Positions 1-7,438 of a DNA stretch of 8,231 nucleotides are shown piece after piece. A program made the translations under genes and the position numbers. Within the stretch, counting starts at the first letter, position 1. Each line of letters opens with the position of its first letter. The DNA is from an uncultured Collinsella sp. (GTDB lineage: Bacteria; Actinomycetota; Coriobacteriia; Coriobacteriales; Coriobacteriaceae), in contig USHA01000086.1 of NCBI GenBank assembly GCA_900554325.1, positions 1-8,231 on the forward strand, given 5' to 3'. The notes beneath the pieces were generated by a model. That model saw nothing but the letters and a program-made list of their open reading frames with translations. It was not told the origin of the DNA and did not search any database.

Positions 1-57
1 GTTTTAAACCGGGCTCGAACAAACACGCCTATTGACAATGGCTTTCTCATATTAACA

Positions 58-97
58 AGGGCGGGGCAAAAACCTCATCGCAGGCCTACCCCGCCTT
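58..97. terminator. Possible hairpin terminator of a gene left of the window
   Basis: The arms AAGGCGGGG-like (58-66) and CCCCGCCTT (89-97) pair over about nine positions, counting one wobble, and enclose a 22-base loop that holds a small CCT/AGG stem. A T-rich but interrupted tract follows on the plus strand. It could end a plus-strand gene that converges on gldA from outside the window. The poor T-tract and the long loop keep confidence low. Bases 1-57 show no gene I can support. Confidence 0.3.
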
Positions 98-99
98 CT

Positions 100-130
100 T
101 TGGTTCAACTAACCTGACCCCTTTGCACCA
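100..130. repeat. REP-like imperfect hairpin with CCTGACCCC motif
   Basis: TGGTTCAA (100-107) pairs with TTGCACCA (123-130) apart from one mismatch. The loop holds CCTGACCCC. The hairpin 7439-7470, read on the minus strand, has the related core CCTGTCCC-TTTG. Motifs of this kind are, as I recall, common in REP-type repeats associated with REP-associated tyrosine transposases. No such transposase is visible here, so the family assignment is inference. Confidence 0.35.
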
Positions 131-134
131 TAGC

Positions 135-169
135 AAAAAAGGAGCAAAGCCATCTGCCGGCTTTGCCCC
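135..169 (-). terminator. Intrinsic terminator of gldA
   Basis: On the minus strand an 11-bp stem with one mismatch (GGGGCAAAGCC pairing with GGCTTTGCTCC) is followed directly by six T (plus-strand A at 135-140). It starts about 15 bases after the gldA stop. This is a standard rho-independent terminator. Confidence 0.85.
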
Positions 170-183
170 TTCCTTACCTTAGT

Positions 184-1284
184 TTACTCATCCATAAGGT
201 AGTAGTGGCCCAGTGCGTCGGCACCCAGGATGGCGTTTGCGACCATCTCGGGCGTCACCTCAAACGGCATGTTGCACATGGTGTCCTCGGGCGCGCACGC
301 GGCCTCGGCAACAATCATGGCCTTCTCGCGCGTAAGCTCGGCAACGCCAAGTTCCTTCATCGTGACCGGTAGGCCCAGCTCAATGCAGAAGCCCAAGACT
401 TCCTCGAGTTTCTCAGTCGGAGCATCCTCGAGTACCAGCTGGACGATGGTGCCAAAGGCGACCTTCTCGCCGTGATACATGCCGTGGCACTCGGGCAGCA
501 TCGTCAGACCATTGTGGATGGCATGAGCAGCAGCAAGGCCCGAGCTCTCAAAGCCAATGCCCGAAAGCAGCGTATTGGCCTCGATGATGTGCTCGACGGC
601 AGGCGTGAGCGCACCCTTCTCCAGCGCGACCTTGGCCTTGACGCCATCGGCCATAAGCGTCTCGTAGCAGAGCTTGGCGAGCGCCAAGCCAGCCATGCCG
701 CCCTTGCCGCCGGCGCAAGTGCCACCGTCGGCATCATGCGTCGCCTGGGCCTCAAAGTAGGTTGCGAGTGCATCGCCCATACCGGAAACCGTCAGGCGCA
801 CCGGGCTCGCCGCGATAACCGTCGTATCCATCAGGACAATGTTGGGGTTTGCCTTAAGGAAGAGGTACTTGTCGAACTGGCCGTCATCGGTATAGAGCAC
901 CGAAAGCGCCGAACACGGGGCGTCGGTCGAAGCAATGGTGGGACAAATGATAACCGGGGACTCCAGGTAATAGGCGACGGCCTTCGCGGTGTCGAGGATC
1001 TTGCCGCCACCGACGCCGACGATGATGTCGCAACCGTTGTCTCGGGCGAGCGCGACCAGGCGATCGACCTCGCCCTTGGAGCACTCGCCGTTAAAGTCCT
1101 CAAACAGCAGCTCGGCCTTAGCCTCAACAAAGCCGCCCTCGATCTTGGCACCGACGCGCTTCTTGCCCGAAGGCGTCACGATGACGAGGGCCTTAGCGCC
1201 GAGCGGCTCGACATAGGAGCCGAGCTTGGCCAGCTCGTCCGGACCCTGGATGTACTTGCTGGGGCTATTGAAAATTGCAGCCAT
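184..1284 (-). CDS. gldA: Glycerol dehydrogenase
   Basis: This is a 366-residue cytosolic NAD-dependent dehydrogenase of the iron/zinc-dependent polyol family; known GldA proteins are about 365-370 residues. It reversibly oxidises glycerol to dihydroxyacetone, and some family members also reduce methylglyoxal. Visible landmarks are the N-terminal nucleotide-binding half with GVGGGKILD at 90-98, the substrate-pocket stretch TIASTDAPCS at 116-125 (Asp121), and the expected metal ligands Asp171 (GMGDAL), His254 (LAAAHAIHNGL) and His271 (MYHGEK). These match the Asp/His/His set of the Bacillus enzyme in order and spacing. The ATG at 1284 has only a weak Shine-Dalgarno sequence (GGGAT). The gene lies 82 bases downstream of the alcohol dehydrogenase in the same direction, with a terminator between them. 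I see no clear promoter of its own, so expression may partly come from read-through. The glycerol substrate is inferred from the family; a related polyol is possible. Confidence 0.92.
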   Translation of the reverse strand: MAAIFNSPSKYIQGPDELAKLGSYVEPLGAKALVIVTPSGKKRVGAKIEGGFVEAKAELLFEDFNGECSKGEVDRLVALARDNGCDIIVGVGGGKILDTAKAVAYYLESPVIICPTIASTDAPCSALSVLYTDDGQFDKYLFLKANPNIVLMDTTVIAASPVRLTVSGMGDALATYFEAQATHDADGGTCAGGKGGMAGLALAKLCYETLMADGVKAKVALEKGALTPAVEHIIEANTLLSGIGFESSGLAAAHAIHNGLTMLPECHGMYHGEKVAFGTIVQLVLEDAPTEKLEEVLGFCIELGLPVTMKELGVAELTREKAMIVAEAACAPEDTMCNMPFEVTPEMVANAILGADALGHYYLMDE

Positions 1285-1300
1285 AACTATCCCATTCTCT

Positions 1301-1344
1301 AAAAGAAAAAGAAAGGGGCTCCGTACGGATACGTGCGGAGCCCC
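1301..1344 (-). terminator. Intrinsic terminator between the alcohol dehydrogenase and gldA
   Basis: A 13-bp stem (1315-1327 with 1332-1344, one G-T wobble) has a GATA tetraloop. On the minus strand it is followed by a T-rich tract (plus-strand 1301-1314). It lies 22 bases after the alcohol dehydrogenase stop and ends about 17 bases before the gldA start, so it occupies almost the whole gldA leader. It should lower gldA expression relative to the upstream gene. Confidence 0.85.
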
Positions 1345-1366
1345 TCGTTACGATAACAAGAGTCGA

Positions 1367-2590
1367 TTAGAAATCGATGTCGGTGTCGTAGTAGCAGGCC
1401 TTGAGAATCTTCTCGAAGTCGGCAGCCTTGGTCTCACGCGGGTTCTCGGGCGTGCAGGCGTCCTGCTCGGCGTTCGCGGCGATCTCGGGCAGCTTGGCGA
1501 GGAACTCCTCCTCGGAAACCATCTGCGGGTTCTCGGCGTCGACCTTCACGCCACCATTCGCGTAATCCTTGATGGACTGCGGAATGTTGAGCTGGTCGTT
1601 GAGGTCGCGGATCTTCTGGACGAGCGCAGCGATGAGCTCCTCGTTGGTCTCGCCGGGAAGGTGCAGGATCTCCTTGGCCACGTAAGCGTAACGCTCGGCA
1701 GCACGGGGATCCTTGGAGTTCCACTGGATGACCTTGCCCAGGTACATGGCGTTAGCAGCACCGTGGATGATGTGGCCGTTCTCAAAGGCTGCACCGGTCT
1801 TGTGAGCCATGGAGTGAACGATGCCCAGCAGGCCCGAGGAGAAGGCGATACCGGCGATGCACTGAGCCTCGTGCATGTGCTGACGGGCCTCATGGTCGCC
1901 AGCATAGGACTTGGGCAGCCACTCGACGATCTCGCGGATGCCGTGCAGGGCGTTGGCGTCGGTGAACATGGAAGCGCAGGTGGAAACGTAGGCCTCCATG
2001 CAGTGGGTCAGAGCGTCCATGCCGGTATGAGCGCACAGCTTGGCGGGCATGGTGTAGGTGAGCTCCGGGTCGACGATGGCGACATCAGGGGTGATGTTGA
2101 AGTCGGCCAGCGGGTACTTGATGCCCTTGGCGTAGTCGGTGATGACGGAGAAGGCAGTGACCTCGGTAGCGGTGCCGGAGGTAGAGGAGATGGCGCAGAA
2201 ATGAGCCTTCTGACGCAGCTCGGGGAAGCTGAACGGCTGGATGATGTTATCGAAGGACTCCTCGGGATACTCGTAGAAGACCCACATGGCCTTAGCGGCA
2301 TCGATGGGCGAGCCGCCGCCGATGGCGATAATCCAGTCGGGCTCGAACTCGCGCATGGCCTCGGCGCCCTTCATGACCGTCTCGATGGACGGGTCGGACT
2401 CGACGCCCTCGAACAGCTTGACCTCGAAACCGCCTTCCTTAAGGTCGTTCTCGACGTCCTGCAGGAACCCGCCGCGGCGCATAGAGCTGCCGCCAGAAAC
2501 GATGATGGCCTTCTTGCCCTTGAGGTTCTTCACCTCGTGGCGAGCGCCCTCACCAAAGTACAGATCGCGAGGATTGGTAAAACGTCCCAT
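1367..2590 (-). CDS. Iron-containing alcohol dehydrogenase
   Basis: This is a 407-residue cytosolic group III (iron-dependent) alcohol dehydrogenase, a fermentative enzyme that reduces aldehydes to alcohols with NAD(P)H. Seen in the sequence: the dinucleotide/phosphate loop GGGSPIDAAK at 91-100, and metal ligands at Asp192 and His196 (GMDALTHCMEAY), His259 (GIVHSMAH) and His273 (NGHIIHG). These have the same spacing as in FucO. The tail DACTPENPR (377-385) recalls the C-terminal dehydrogenase domain of AdhE, so ethanol or butanol dehydrogenase are the closest guesses; 1,3-propanediol dehydrogenase is also possible beside gldA. GGSS at 33-36 resembles NADPH-preferring relatives, but cofactor choice is open. 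I chose the ATG at 2590 because AGGAGG lies six bases upstream (2597-2602) and family homology begins there. An upstream ATG at 2641 would add 17 unlikely residues. Confidence 0.93.
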   Translation of the reverse strand: MGRFTNPRDLYFGEGARHEVKNLKGKKAIIVSGGSSMRRGGFLQDVENDLKEGGFEVKLFEGVESDPSIETVMKGAEAMREFEPDWIIAIGGGSPIDAAKAMWVFYEYPEESFDNIIQPFSFPELRQKAHFCAISSTSGTATEVTAFSVITDYAKGIKYPLADFNITPDVAIVDPELTYTMPAKLCAHTGMDALTHCMEAYVSTCASMFTDANALHGIREIVEWLPKSYAGDHEARQHMHEAQCIAGIAFSSGLLGIVHSMAHKTGAAFENGHIIHGAANAMYLGKVIQWNSKDPRAAERYAYVAKEILHLPGETNEELIAALVQKIRDLNDQLNIPQSIKDYANGGVKVDAENPQMVSEEEFLAKLPEIAANAEQDACTPENPRETKAADFEKILKACYYDTDIDF

Positions 2591-2626
2591 ACTGTGCCTC
2601 CTAAACAAGCCCCTCTTAGACTTGCG

Positions 2627-2657
2627 TATATAACGGAGCACCCGATTGGCTCCGTTA
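2627..2657 (-). promoter_or_regulatory. Possible promoter with overlapping operator for the alcohol dehydrogenase
   Basis: TAACGGAGC (2631-2639) and GCTCCGTTA (2649-2657) form a perfect 9-bp inverted repeat with a 9-base spacer. Its inner end overlaps TATATA (2627-2632), which could serve as a -10 for minus-strand transcription starting near 2620, about 30 bases before the ATG. No good -35 sits 17 bases upstream. That pattern suits a regulated promoter with a repressor or activator on the inverted repeat, or alternatively a hairpin in a longer leader starting from TAAAAT at 2726-2731. Confidence 0.4.
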
Positions 2658-2668
2658 GGACCATTTTG

Positions 2669-2692
2669 TGCGTCGCCGGCGATAGCGACGCA
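2669..2692. repeat. Perfect 8-bp inverted repeat upstream of the alcohol dehydrogenase
   Basis: TGCGTCGC and GCGACGCA are separated by eight bases. No T-tract follows on either strand, so it is not a typical terminator. It lies 11 bases beyond the other inverted repeat and may be a second protein-binding site or part of a structured leader. Confidence 0.45.
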
Positions 2693-3045
2693 ATGTCTAA
2701 ACGTCTCAACGCTCAGACAAACACTATTTTACCGTTCTGGTTGGTCAGTTATTCACCTAAAGCCAACAATGATGAAACGTTTTTTCTATCCCTGAAGACC
2801 CTTGTGGGGCATTCATACTCCCAAGCTGGGCAAACGTTTTATCAGGGTTGACTACATATCCCGGACAGGGCTGTGCCCCTCCAAAATGTGCCCCGTTCGC
2901 CGCCAAAAATCGACCGTTTACGGCACTGTGATACCACTCGGTCGTCCAAGGTGCCGACATTTGTGCGACATCCGTCTTCGTGGTGCAAAGGTGCAAGTCC
3001 AAGTGCGGCACCCCCGGTGTGCCACATGCGGGTAAACTAGAACCT
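2693..3045. other. Long non-coding divergent intergenic region
   Basis: About 350 bases with only short, overlapping frames on both strands that have no start signal or recognisable protein, so I call no gene. It holds two AAACGTTT palindromes, CCCTGA/TCAGGG arms (2790-2795 and 2842-2847), and GGTGCCG (2950-2956) facing CGGCACC (3006-3012), which could close a ~63-base stem-loop. The stretch 2940-3030 is rich in GGTGC/GTGCG words. It could be a structured leader of the downstream operon or a dispersed non-coding repeat. Confidence 0.4.
2775..2839. promoter_or_regulatory. Pair of AAACGTTT palindromes, possible LacI-family operators
   Basis: The perfect 8-bp palindrome AAACGTTT occurs at 2775-2782 and 2832-2839, with centres 57 bp apart. 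The second reads GCAAACGTTTTATC, close to the core of operators bound by LacI/PurR-family repressors. They lie about 190-250 bases upstream of the alcohol dehydrogenase and a similar distance from the plus-strand operon. This is sequence resemblance only. Confidence 0.25.
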
Positions 3046-3053
3046 TATATAAA
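3046..3053 (+). promoter_or_regulatory. Possible -10 element of the plus-strand operon
   Basis: TATATAAA lies 35 bases upstream of the ATG at 3089 and is the only A/T-rich -10-like sequence close to the gene. A recognisable -35 is missing 16-18 bases upstream, so confidence is low. Confidence 0.3.
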
Positions 3054-3088
3054 GATATTTGAACCCTAACTGCAGCAAAGGAGGCCCC

Positions 3089-4165
3089 ATGGCATTCGAT
3101 CCCATTCAAGAGGATTGCCATCGCCTCGTTCTTGAGGCCTTGCGCCGCGACAATATCCCGCTCACTGACGGCCCCGCCGTCGAGCGTCTAATGGAGCAAT
3201 TCACCCGCAACCCCGCGCCGCTCATCGTGCACGATCGCGACCGCGCCGGGCACCTCATTGCCAAGGTGGTCGAGGCTGTCGACTACCGCATCCCCTTTAT
3301 CCCCGACGACGCCCAGGCAGAGCAAGAAGAAGCCGCAGCCGAGAACATGCTCCGCGAGGCAGCCGCGCTCGATCCGGCCAACTGGGATGCCCAGCGCATG
3401 CTGACGGCGCTCACCGCCGAATCCAACGAGGAATACGTACAGTATCTGGTGTCCAAGTGCGACGAGGTGGAGCACGATCTGGCGCTCAAGATTGCCTCGG
3501 CGCAGGACCCCTACGAGCGTGAGGCCGCAGGCGACCTGACCCGCCGTCCCTACCTGCGCTGGCTTGCCGCCTTGGCATCGCGCGCGCTCATTAGCGGCCG
3601 CTACCGCATGTCGCTGGATGCCGCGAATCGCAGCCTGGACTTTGCGCCCAACGACCCCGCCGGCGTCCGCCATACCGCGATGCTTGCCATGGCAAAGCTC
3701 GAATACCCTGCCGAGGAGCTCAAGCGTTTTCGTTCCGCCCACTCCGTACCCTATCTTGCCAACACGCCGCTGCGCCGCCGTCCCAAGGACGCAGAGCGCG
3801 ACTTGGACCCGTGGACGCTCATCGCACTGATGAGCGCAGCCTGGCGCGAACTGGATTACGAGGGCGCCGAACACTACCTGCGCATCCTTGCGCGCTCATG
3901 CCCGCACGCAGCCGAAGCACTCTACTTCCAAACCGAGTTTCCCGATGGCATCTATGCCCGCGTCAACGTAGGTCCGGGCTCCACCGATGAGCTTGTCCTT
4001 GCCCTGTCCGAGGCGACGCCGGTGCTGCAGGAGGGCCTAGGCGCGCCCGACAACGCCAGCTTTGCCGCCTGGGTCGCCACCAACGACATCGTGCGCTCTC
4101 AGATCGACGAACGAATCCTGCGCGCGGCCGAACAGGGATTGCCGTTTAAGGGAGGAGACCTCTAA
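3089..4165 (+). CDS. TPR-like helical-repeat protein of unknown function (first of a paralogous pair)
   Basis: A 358-residue, apparently soluble protein without signal peptide or membrane segment. I do not recognise a specific family. It is almost entirely helical. Residues 157-190 fit a tetratricopeptide repeat (W-L-A...G-R-Y...A...F-A-P-N-D-P), residues 241-277 look like a second divergent repeat (PWTLIALMSAAWRELDYEGAE), and 95-133 form another helical pair. Such repeats usually bind protein partners. The ATG at 3089 is chosen because AAAGGAGG lies four bases upstream; an in-frame TTG at 3059 is possible but would place that ribosome site inside the gene. Its stop overlaps the next start by one base (TAATG), so the two are probably translationally coupled. 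The next protein aligns with it throughout the central region, which indicates an old tandem duplication. A role related to the downstream murT-gatD gene is only inferred from the operon. Confidence 0.85.
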   Translation: MAFDPIQEDCHRLVLEALRRDNIPLTDGPAVERLMEQFTRNPAPLIVHDRDRAGHLIAKVVEAVDYRIPFIPDDAQAEQEEAAAENMLREAAALDPANWDAQRMLTALTAESNEEYVQYLVSKCDEVEHDLALKIASAQDPYEREAAGDLTRRPYLRWLAALASRALISGRYRMSLDAANRSLDFAPNDPAGVRHTAMLAMAKLEYPAEELKRFRSAHSVPYLANTPLRRRPKDAERDLDPWTLIALMSAAWRELDYEGAEHYLRILARSCPHAAEALYFQTEFPDGIYARVNVGPGSTDELVLALSEATPVLQEGLGAPDNASFAAWVATNDIVRSQIDERILRAAEQGLPFKGGDL

Positions 4166-5208
4166 TGGATCCGAGCGTCTACATCCCCGCCTATCTGGAG
4201 CGCACCTATCTGGCGTCGCACCCCGAACTCACCGATGCAGCACGCGAGCTTGTCCATAACGACATTAGTGCGAATCCCCAAAAGTATGCGCAGTCCGAGC
4301 ATGCTCAGGCGCTGCTGTCCTATGCCGGTGTTCATCGCCACCTGCTCGACGAGCTCCATCGCATCGAGGACATGGGCAGCGACGAGGAGTTTGAGCAGAC
4401 GCGCAACCGCCTGTTCGACGACATGCGCGATGAGCTGCTCAAGATTGTTCGCGTCGATGCGCATGTCCTCGATGCCCAGCTGCTCGCCATCATCCTGGCC
4501 GACACGCCCGTCGATGCCTGCCTGGGCGACTTGATGAAGCTCGAGGCGAGCACGGCCGACTACCTGCAACAGAGCGTGCCCGGGTTTGATATGGAGGCCC
4601 CGCACTACTGGGCCAATAATGTTTTGGCCGACGGTGTCACCGCAGCAGACCTTACCGTGAGCGAGCCGGCGCTTATCGGCTGGCTTCACACGCTCGAGGC
4701 CATCTCGCAGCTGTGCATGGCGAGCGCTCGTTACCGCGCCGCCGCCAACTATTCTCGCCGCGTCCTTAAGGCAGAAGGCTATCCCACCCGAGCTGCCGGC
4801 ACCGTCCTGCTCGCCCTCGCCCGCTTGGAAGACCAGGACGGCTTTTTTGCCCTGGCTCATCAGCTCGAGGAACAGATGGGGGCAGACGCACTCGAAAACT
4901 CTCCTTGGTACCTGCTCGCCCGCACGATTTTGCTGTTCAAAACAAACAAGATGCGTCCGGCGACACGCGCGCTGCGCGAGTTTGCCAACCGCTGCGAGGG
5001 CGGCGCGTTCTTCTTGCTGAACCCCATGTACCAGACGCCGTATCTTCCCTGCCGACCCGAGCCGCACGACCCGTGGGATCTTTCGCACCAGGCCGTTTGG
5101 GAGGCCGACGGCATTATCTCGGATACTCCCGACTTTGCCCCCTGGGCCAACGCTTGTGAAGACGTATCGCAGCTTGCCCAGGAATTTGCGCGCCGTTACG
5201 GCTTTTAG
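4165..5208 (+). CDS. TPR-like helical-repeat protein of unknown function (second of a paralogous pair)
   Basis: A 347-residue soluble, helix-rich protein with no signal peptide, membrane helix or catalytic motif that I can identify. Residues 172-221 (GWLHTLEAISQ...RYRAAANYSRRVL...LALARLE) match residues 157-205 of its upstream neighbour, and 248-287 (PWYLLARTILL...ALREFANRC) match 241-280 there. Both proteins also share a C-terminal ...F-A-x-W-A/V...D-V segment. The start is clear: GGAGG (4151-4155) lies nine bases before an ATG that overlaps the preceding stop codon. Only 45 bases and no obvious terminator separate it from the murT-gatD gene, so all three are likely one operon. Function is unknown; a scaffold or partner role for the pair is a guess from the fold. 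Confidence 0.85.
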   Translation: MDPSVYIPAYLERTYLASHPELTDAARELVHNDISANPQKYAQSEHAQALLSYAGVHRHLLDELHRIEDMGSDEEFEQTRNRLFDDMRDELLKIVRVDAHVLDAQLLAIILADTPVDACLGDLMKLEASTADYLQQSVPGFDMEAPHYWANNVLADGVTAADLTVSEPALIGWLHTLEAISQLCMASARYRAAANYSRRVLKAEGYPTRAAGTVLLALARLEDQDGFFALAHQLEEQMGADALENSPWYLLARTILLFKTNKMRPATRALREFANRCEGGAFFLLNPMYQTPYLPCRPEPHDPWDLSHQAVWEADGIISDTPDFAPWANACEDVSQLAQEFARRYGF

Positions 5209-5253
5209 CGACGCGATCGCCCCGACCATGTCATTCACGTTAGGAACGACTTC

Positions 5254-7431
5254 ATGAACTTCCGCTCATCTCTCGCCTGCACCTCGAGCGATATCGCCCG
5301 CTGGGGGCTGCGCTCTATCCTTAAGCGCCAGGGCGGCGTACTCCCCGGCCGCATCGCCATGAAGATCGACCCCGAGTTGCTGAGCGACCTCGCCGGCCTT
5401 GTCGACCGCAGCGTGGTGATTACCGGTACTAATGGCAAGACCACCACCTCCAACCTCATCGCTGACGCCGTTGCTGCCAGCGGCGCTACCGTGGTGTGCA
5501 ACCGTGCCGGCAACAATATGGAGCCTGGCGTGGTGGGTGCTCTGCTCGAGGCCCGCGGCGGCCTTAAGCACGCCAGCAGCGGCAAGCGCGTGGGCGTCTT
5601 TGAGTGCGACGAGCTCTACACCGTACGCGTTCTGCCCAAGCTCAAGCCGACGTACTTTGTGCTGCTCAACCTGTTCCGCGACCAGCTAGACCGCTACGGC
5701 GAGATCGACCATACCCAAGACGTCATCGCCCATGCGTTGGAGCTCTCTCCGACGACAACGCTCATCTACAACGCCGACGATCCGCTGTGCGCCTCGATTG
5801 CCGCGCGCGTTCCCAACGCGAGTATTGCCTTTGGCATCGATGGCGCCACCAACACCGAGTCCGACCGTATTAGCGACTCACGTTTTTGCTCACAGTGCAA
5901 CGCGCCGCTGGAGTATGGCTACGTGCAATACGGCCAGCTCGGCGCCTACCATTGCCCCTCGTGCGGTTGGGCACGCCCCGCACTGGTCCGCCGCGTAACG
6001 AATGTGGAGCTCAGTCGCGATGGCTATGGTTTTGACCTGGTGTTTGGATCTGATTCCAGCGCGCCAGCCGCGCACATCGCCACACGCTACAACGGCTTAT
6101 ATATGGTCTACAACGTTGCCGCCGCATTCTTTGCCGCACATGAGTTAGGCGTGGATATGGCGCACCTGCAGCCCACGCTCGATGCCTACGTTCCCGCCGG
6201 CGGACGCATGGGCCGCTGGGATATCGCCGGCCGCACCGTCGAGGCCAACCTGGCCAAGAATCCCGTAGGCTTCGATCGGCAAATCCAGTCCATCAAGACG
6301 GCAGGCGGCAGACTCTGCGCTTTCTTCCTTAATGACAACGACGCCGACGGCCACGATGTATCGTGGATCTACGACGTCGACTTTGAGCGCATCGCCGACA
6401 CGCCGGGACTTGTCGCCTTTGCCGGCGGCACGCGCGCACACGACATGCAGGTGCGCCTCAAGTACGCCGGCATCGATGCCGCGATTATCTCGGACGTCGC
6501 GCAGGCAATTGGCGCCGTGGCAGACGAGGCCGCCGATGACACCTTCTACGCCGTCGCCAACTACACGGCCTTCCCGCCGCTGGTCAAGGAGCTCGACGGG
6601 CTGAAGGGCGCCACTTCCGACGCTGTTGCCGGGCGCGCCGTAGCCCGTGCCGACGGCAGCGCTCTTCCTGTCGGCATCGCACCAGTCGAGCTTTCGCGCC
6701 CGCTGCGCATCGTCTACCTGTATCCCGATGCCCTTAACCTCTACGGTGACGGCGGCAATGTTATCGCACTCGAGCGCCGCTGCGTCTGGCGTGGCATTCC
6801 CGTGCGTGTAGACGAGGTCCGTATGGGCGAAACGCTTGATTTGACCGATGCCGATATCGTCATGATGGGTGGCGGCTCCGACCGCGACCAGCTGGCGGTT
6901 GCACACGAGCTGCTCGCTCAAAAAGACAAGGTCGCGGCCTATGTTGAGGACGGCGGCACACTGCTTGCCATCTGTGGCAGCTATCAGCTGCTCGGCCGTT
7001 CGTACTACATGGGCGACGATCGCATTGAGGGCCTGGGCGTCATTGCCGCCGAAACCGTACGCGGCTCCGACCGCCTGATCGGCAACGTAGCCGTCAAAAC
7101 CGATCTGGCACCTGAGCCCTTTGTGGGATTCGAGAACCACGGTGGCCGCACGCTTTTGGACGCGGAGGCAACGCCGCTCGGAACGTCCGTCGTCGCGGGC
7201 ACCGGCAACAACGGCGACGATGGCTTTGAGGGCATCATCTACAAGGGCGTCATCGGCACGTACCTGCACGGACCAGCGCTACCCAAGAACCCCGAGCTCG
7301 CCGACTGGCTCATTACCCACGCCCTCGAGCGCCGCGGCGATGCGCAGGCCACAGCCCTGCTGCCGCTCAAGCCCCTCGACGACACCTACGAGCGCGCCGC
7401 CCACGACGCCGCCATGAAGCTCCTCCCCTAA
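5254..7431 (+). CDS. murT/gatD: Fused MurT-GatD lipid II isoglutaminyl synthase
   Basis: This 725-residue cytosolic protein joins two enzymes that in staphylococci and streptococci are separate subunits. Together they amidate the D-Glu of lipid II to D-isoglutamine using glutamine and ATP. The MurT part (about 1-450) has the P-loop GTNGKTTT at 58-65, the Mur-ligase stretches FECDELYT (116-123) and NLFRDQLDRYGEID (139-152), a Cys4 zinc ribbon at Cys212/215/234/237, and the C-terminal MurT domain ending near YTAFPPLVKEL (437-447). An Ala-rich linker follows (about 451-482). The GatD part (about 484-725) starts at LRIVYLYPDALNLYGDGGN. It has the glutaminase nucleophile Cys574 (AICGSYQ), Arg607 (SDRLIGN) and His672 (TYLHGP). 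Each half is close to full length for its family and the reading frame is uninterrupted. AGGA (5242-5245) lies eight bases before the ATG. The enzyme should help make amidated peptidoglycan, which in other Gram-positives is needed for efficient cross-linking. Confidence 0.93.
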   Translation: MNFRSSLACTSSDIARWGLRSILKRQGGVLPGRIAMKIDPELLSDLAGLVDRSVVITGTNGKTTTSNLIADAVAASGATVVCNRAGNNMEPGVVGALLEARGGLKHASSGKRVGVFECDELYTVRVLPKLKPTYFVLLNLFRDQLDRYGEIDHTQDVIAHALELSPTTTLIYNADDPLCASIAARVPNASIAFGIDGATNTESDRISDSRFCSQCNAPLEYGYVQYGQLGAYHCPSCGWARPALVRRVTNVELSRDGYGFDLVFGSDSSAPAAHIATRYNGLYMVYNVAAAFFAAHELGVDMAHLQPTLDAYVPAGGRMGRWDIAGRTVEANLAKNPVGFDRQIQSIKTAGGRLCAFFLNDNDADGHDVSWIYDVDFERIADTPGLVAFAGGTRAHDMQVRLKYAGIDAAIISDVAQAIGAVADEAADDTFYAVANYTAFPPLVKELDGLKGATSDAVAGRAVARADGSALPVGIAPVELSRPLRIVYLYPDALNLYGDGGNVIALERRCVWRGIPVRVDEVRMGETLDLTDADIVMMGGGSDRDQLAVAHELLAQKDKVAAYVEDGGTLLAICGSYQLLGRSYYMGDDRIEGLGVIAAETVRGSDRLIGNVAVKTDLAPEPFVGFENHGGRTLLDAEATPLGTSVVAGTGNNGDDGFEGIIYKGVIGTYLHGPALPKNPELADWLITHALERRGDAQATALLPLKPLDDTYERAAHDAAMKLLP

Positions 7432-7438
7432 CGCCCCG

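Noticed and set aside
472..1302. 276-codon plus-strand frame opposite gldA
   Set aside because: It is a shadow of gldA, with Arg/Ala-rich, low-complexity composition and no family resemblance.
1226..2851. Long 541-codon plus-strand frame opposite the alcohol dehydrogenase
   Set aside because: It lies antisense to a gene with clear catalytic motifs; GC-rich codon use commonly leaves such frames open. No ribosome site or recognisable protein.
2950..3030. Possible cobalamin riboswitch-like fragment (GGTGCAAGTCC, GCCAC words)
   Set aside because: The other conserved blocks and the expected overall length are missing, and the downstream genes are unrelated to cobalamin.
2757..3121. Several 60-84 codon frames in the divergent intergenic region
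   Set aside because: They overlap one another on both strands, lack ribosome sites and show no recognisable domain.
4162..5238. 358-codon minus-strand frame opposite the second TPR-like gene
   Set aside because: The plus-strand gene has a good ribosome site, start-stop overlap with its neighbour and a paralogue; the antisense frame has none of these.
6145..7269. 374-codon minus-strand frame opposite the GatD half
   Set aside because: It is an antisense shadow of a domain with conserved Cys and His motifs.
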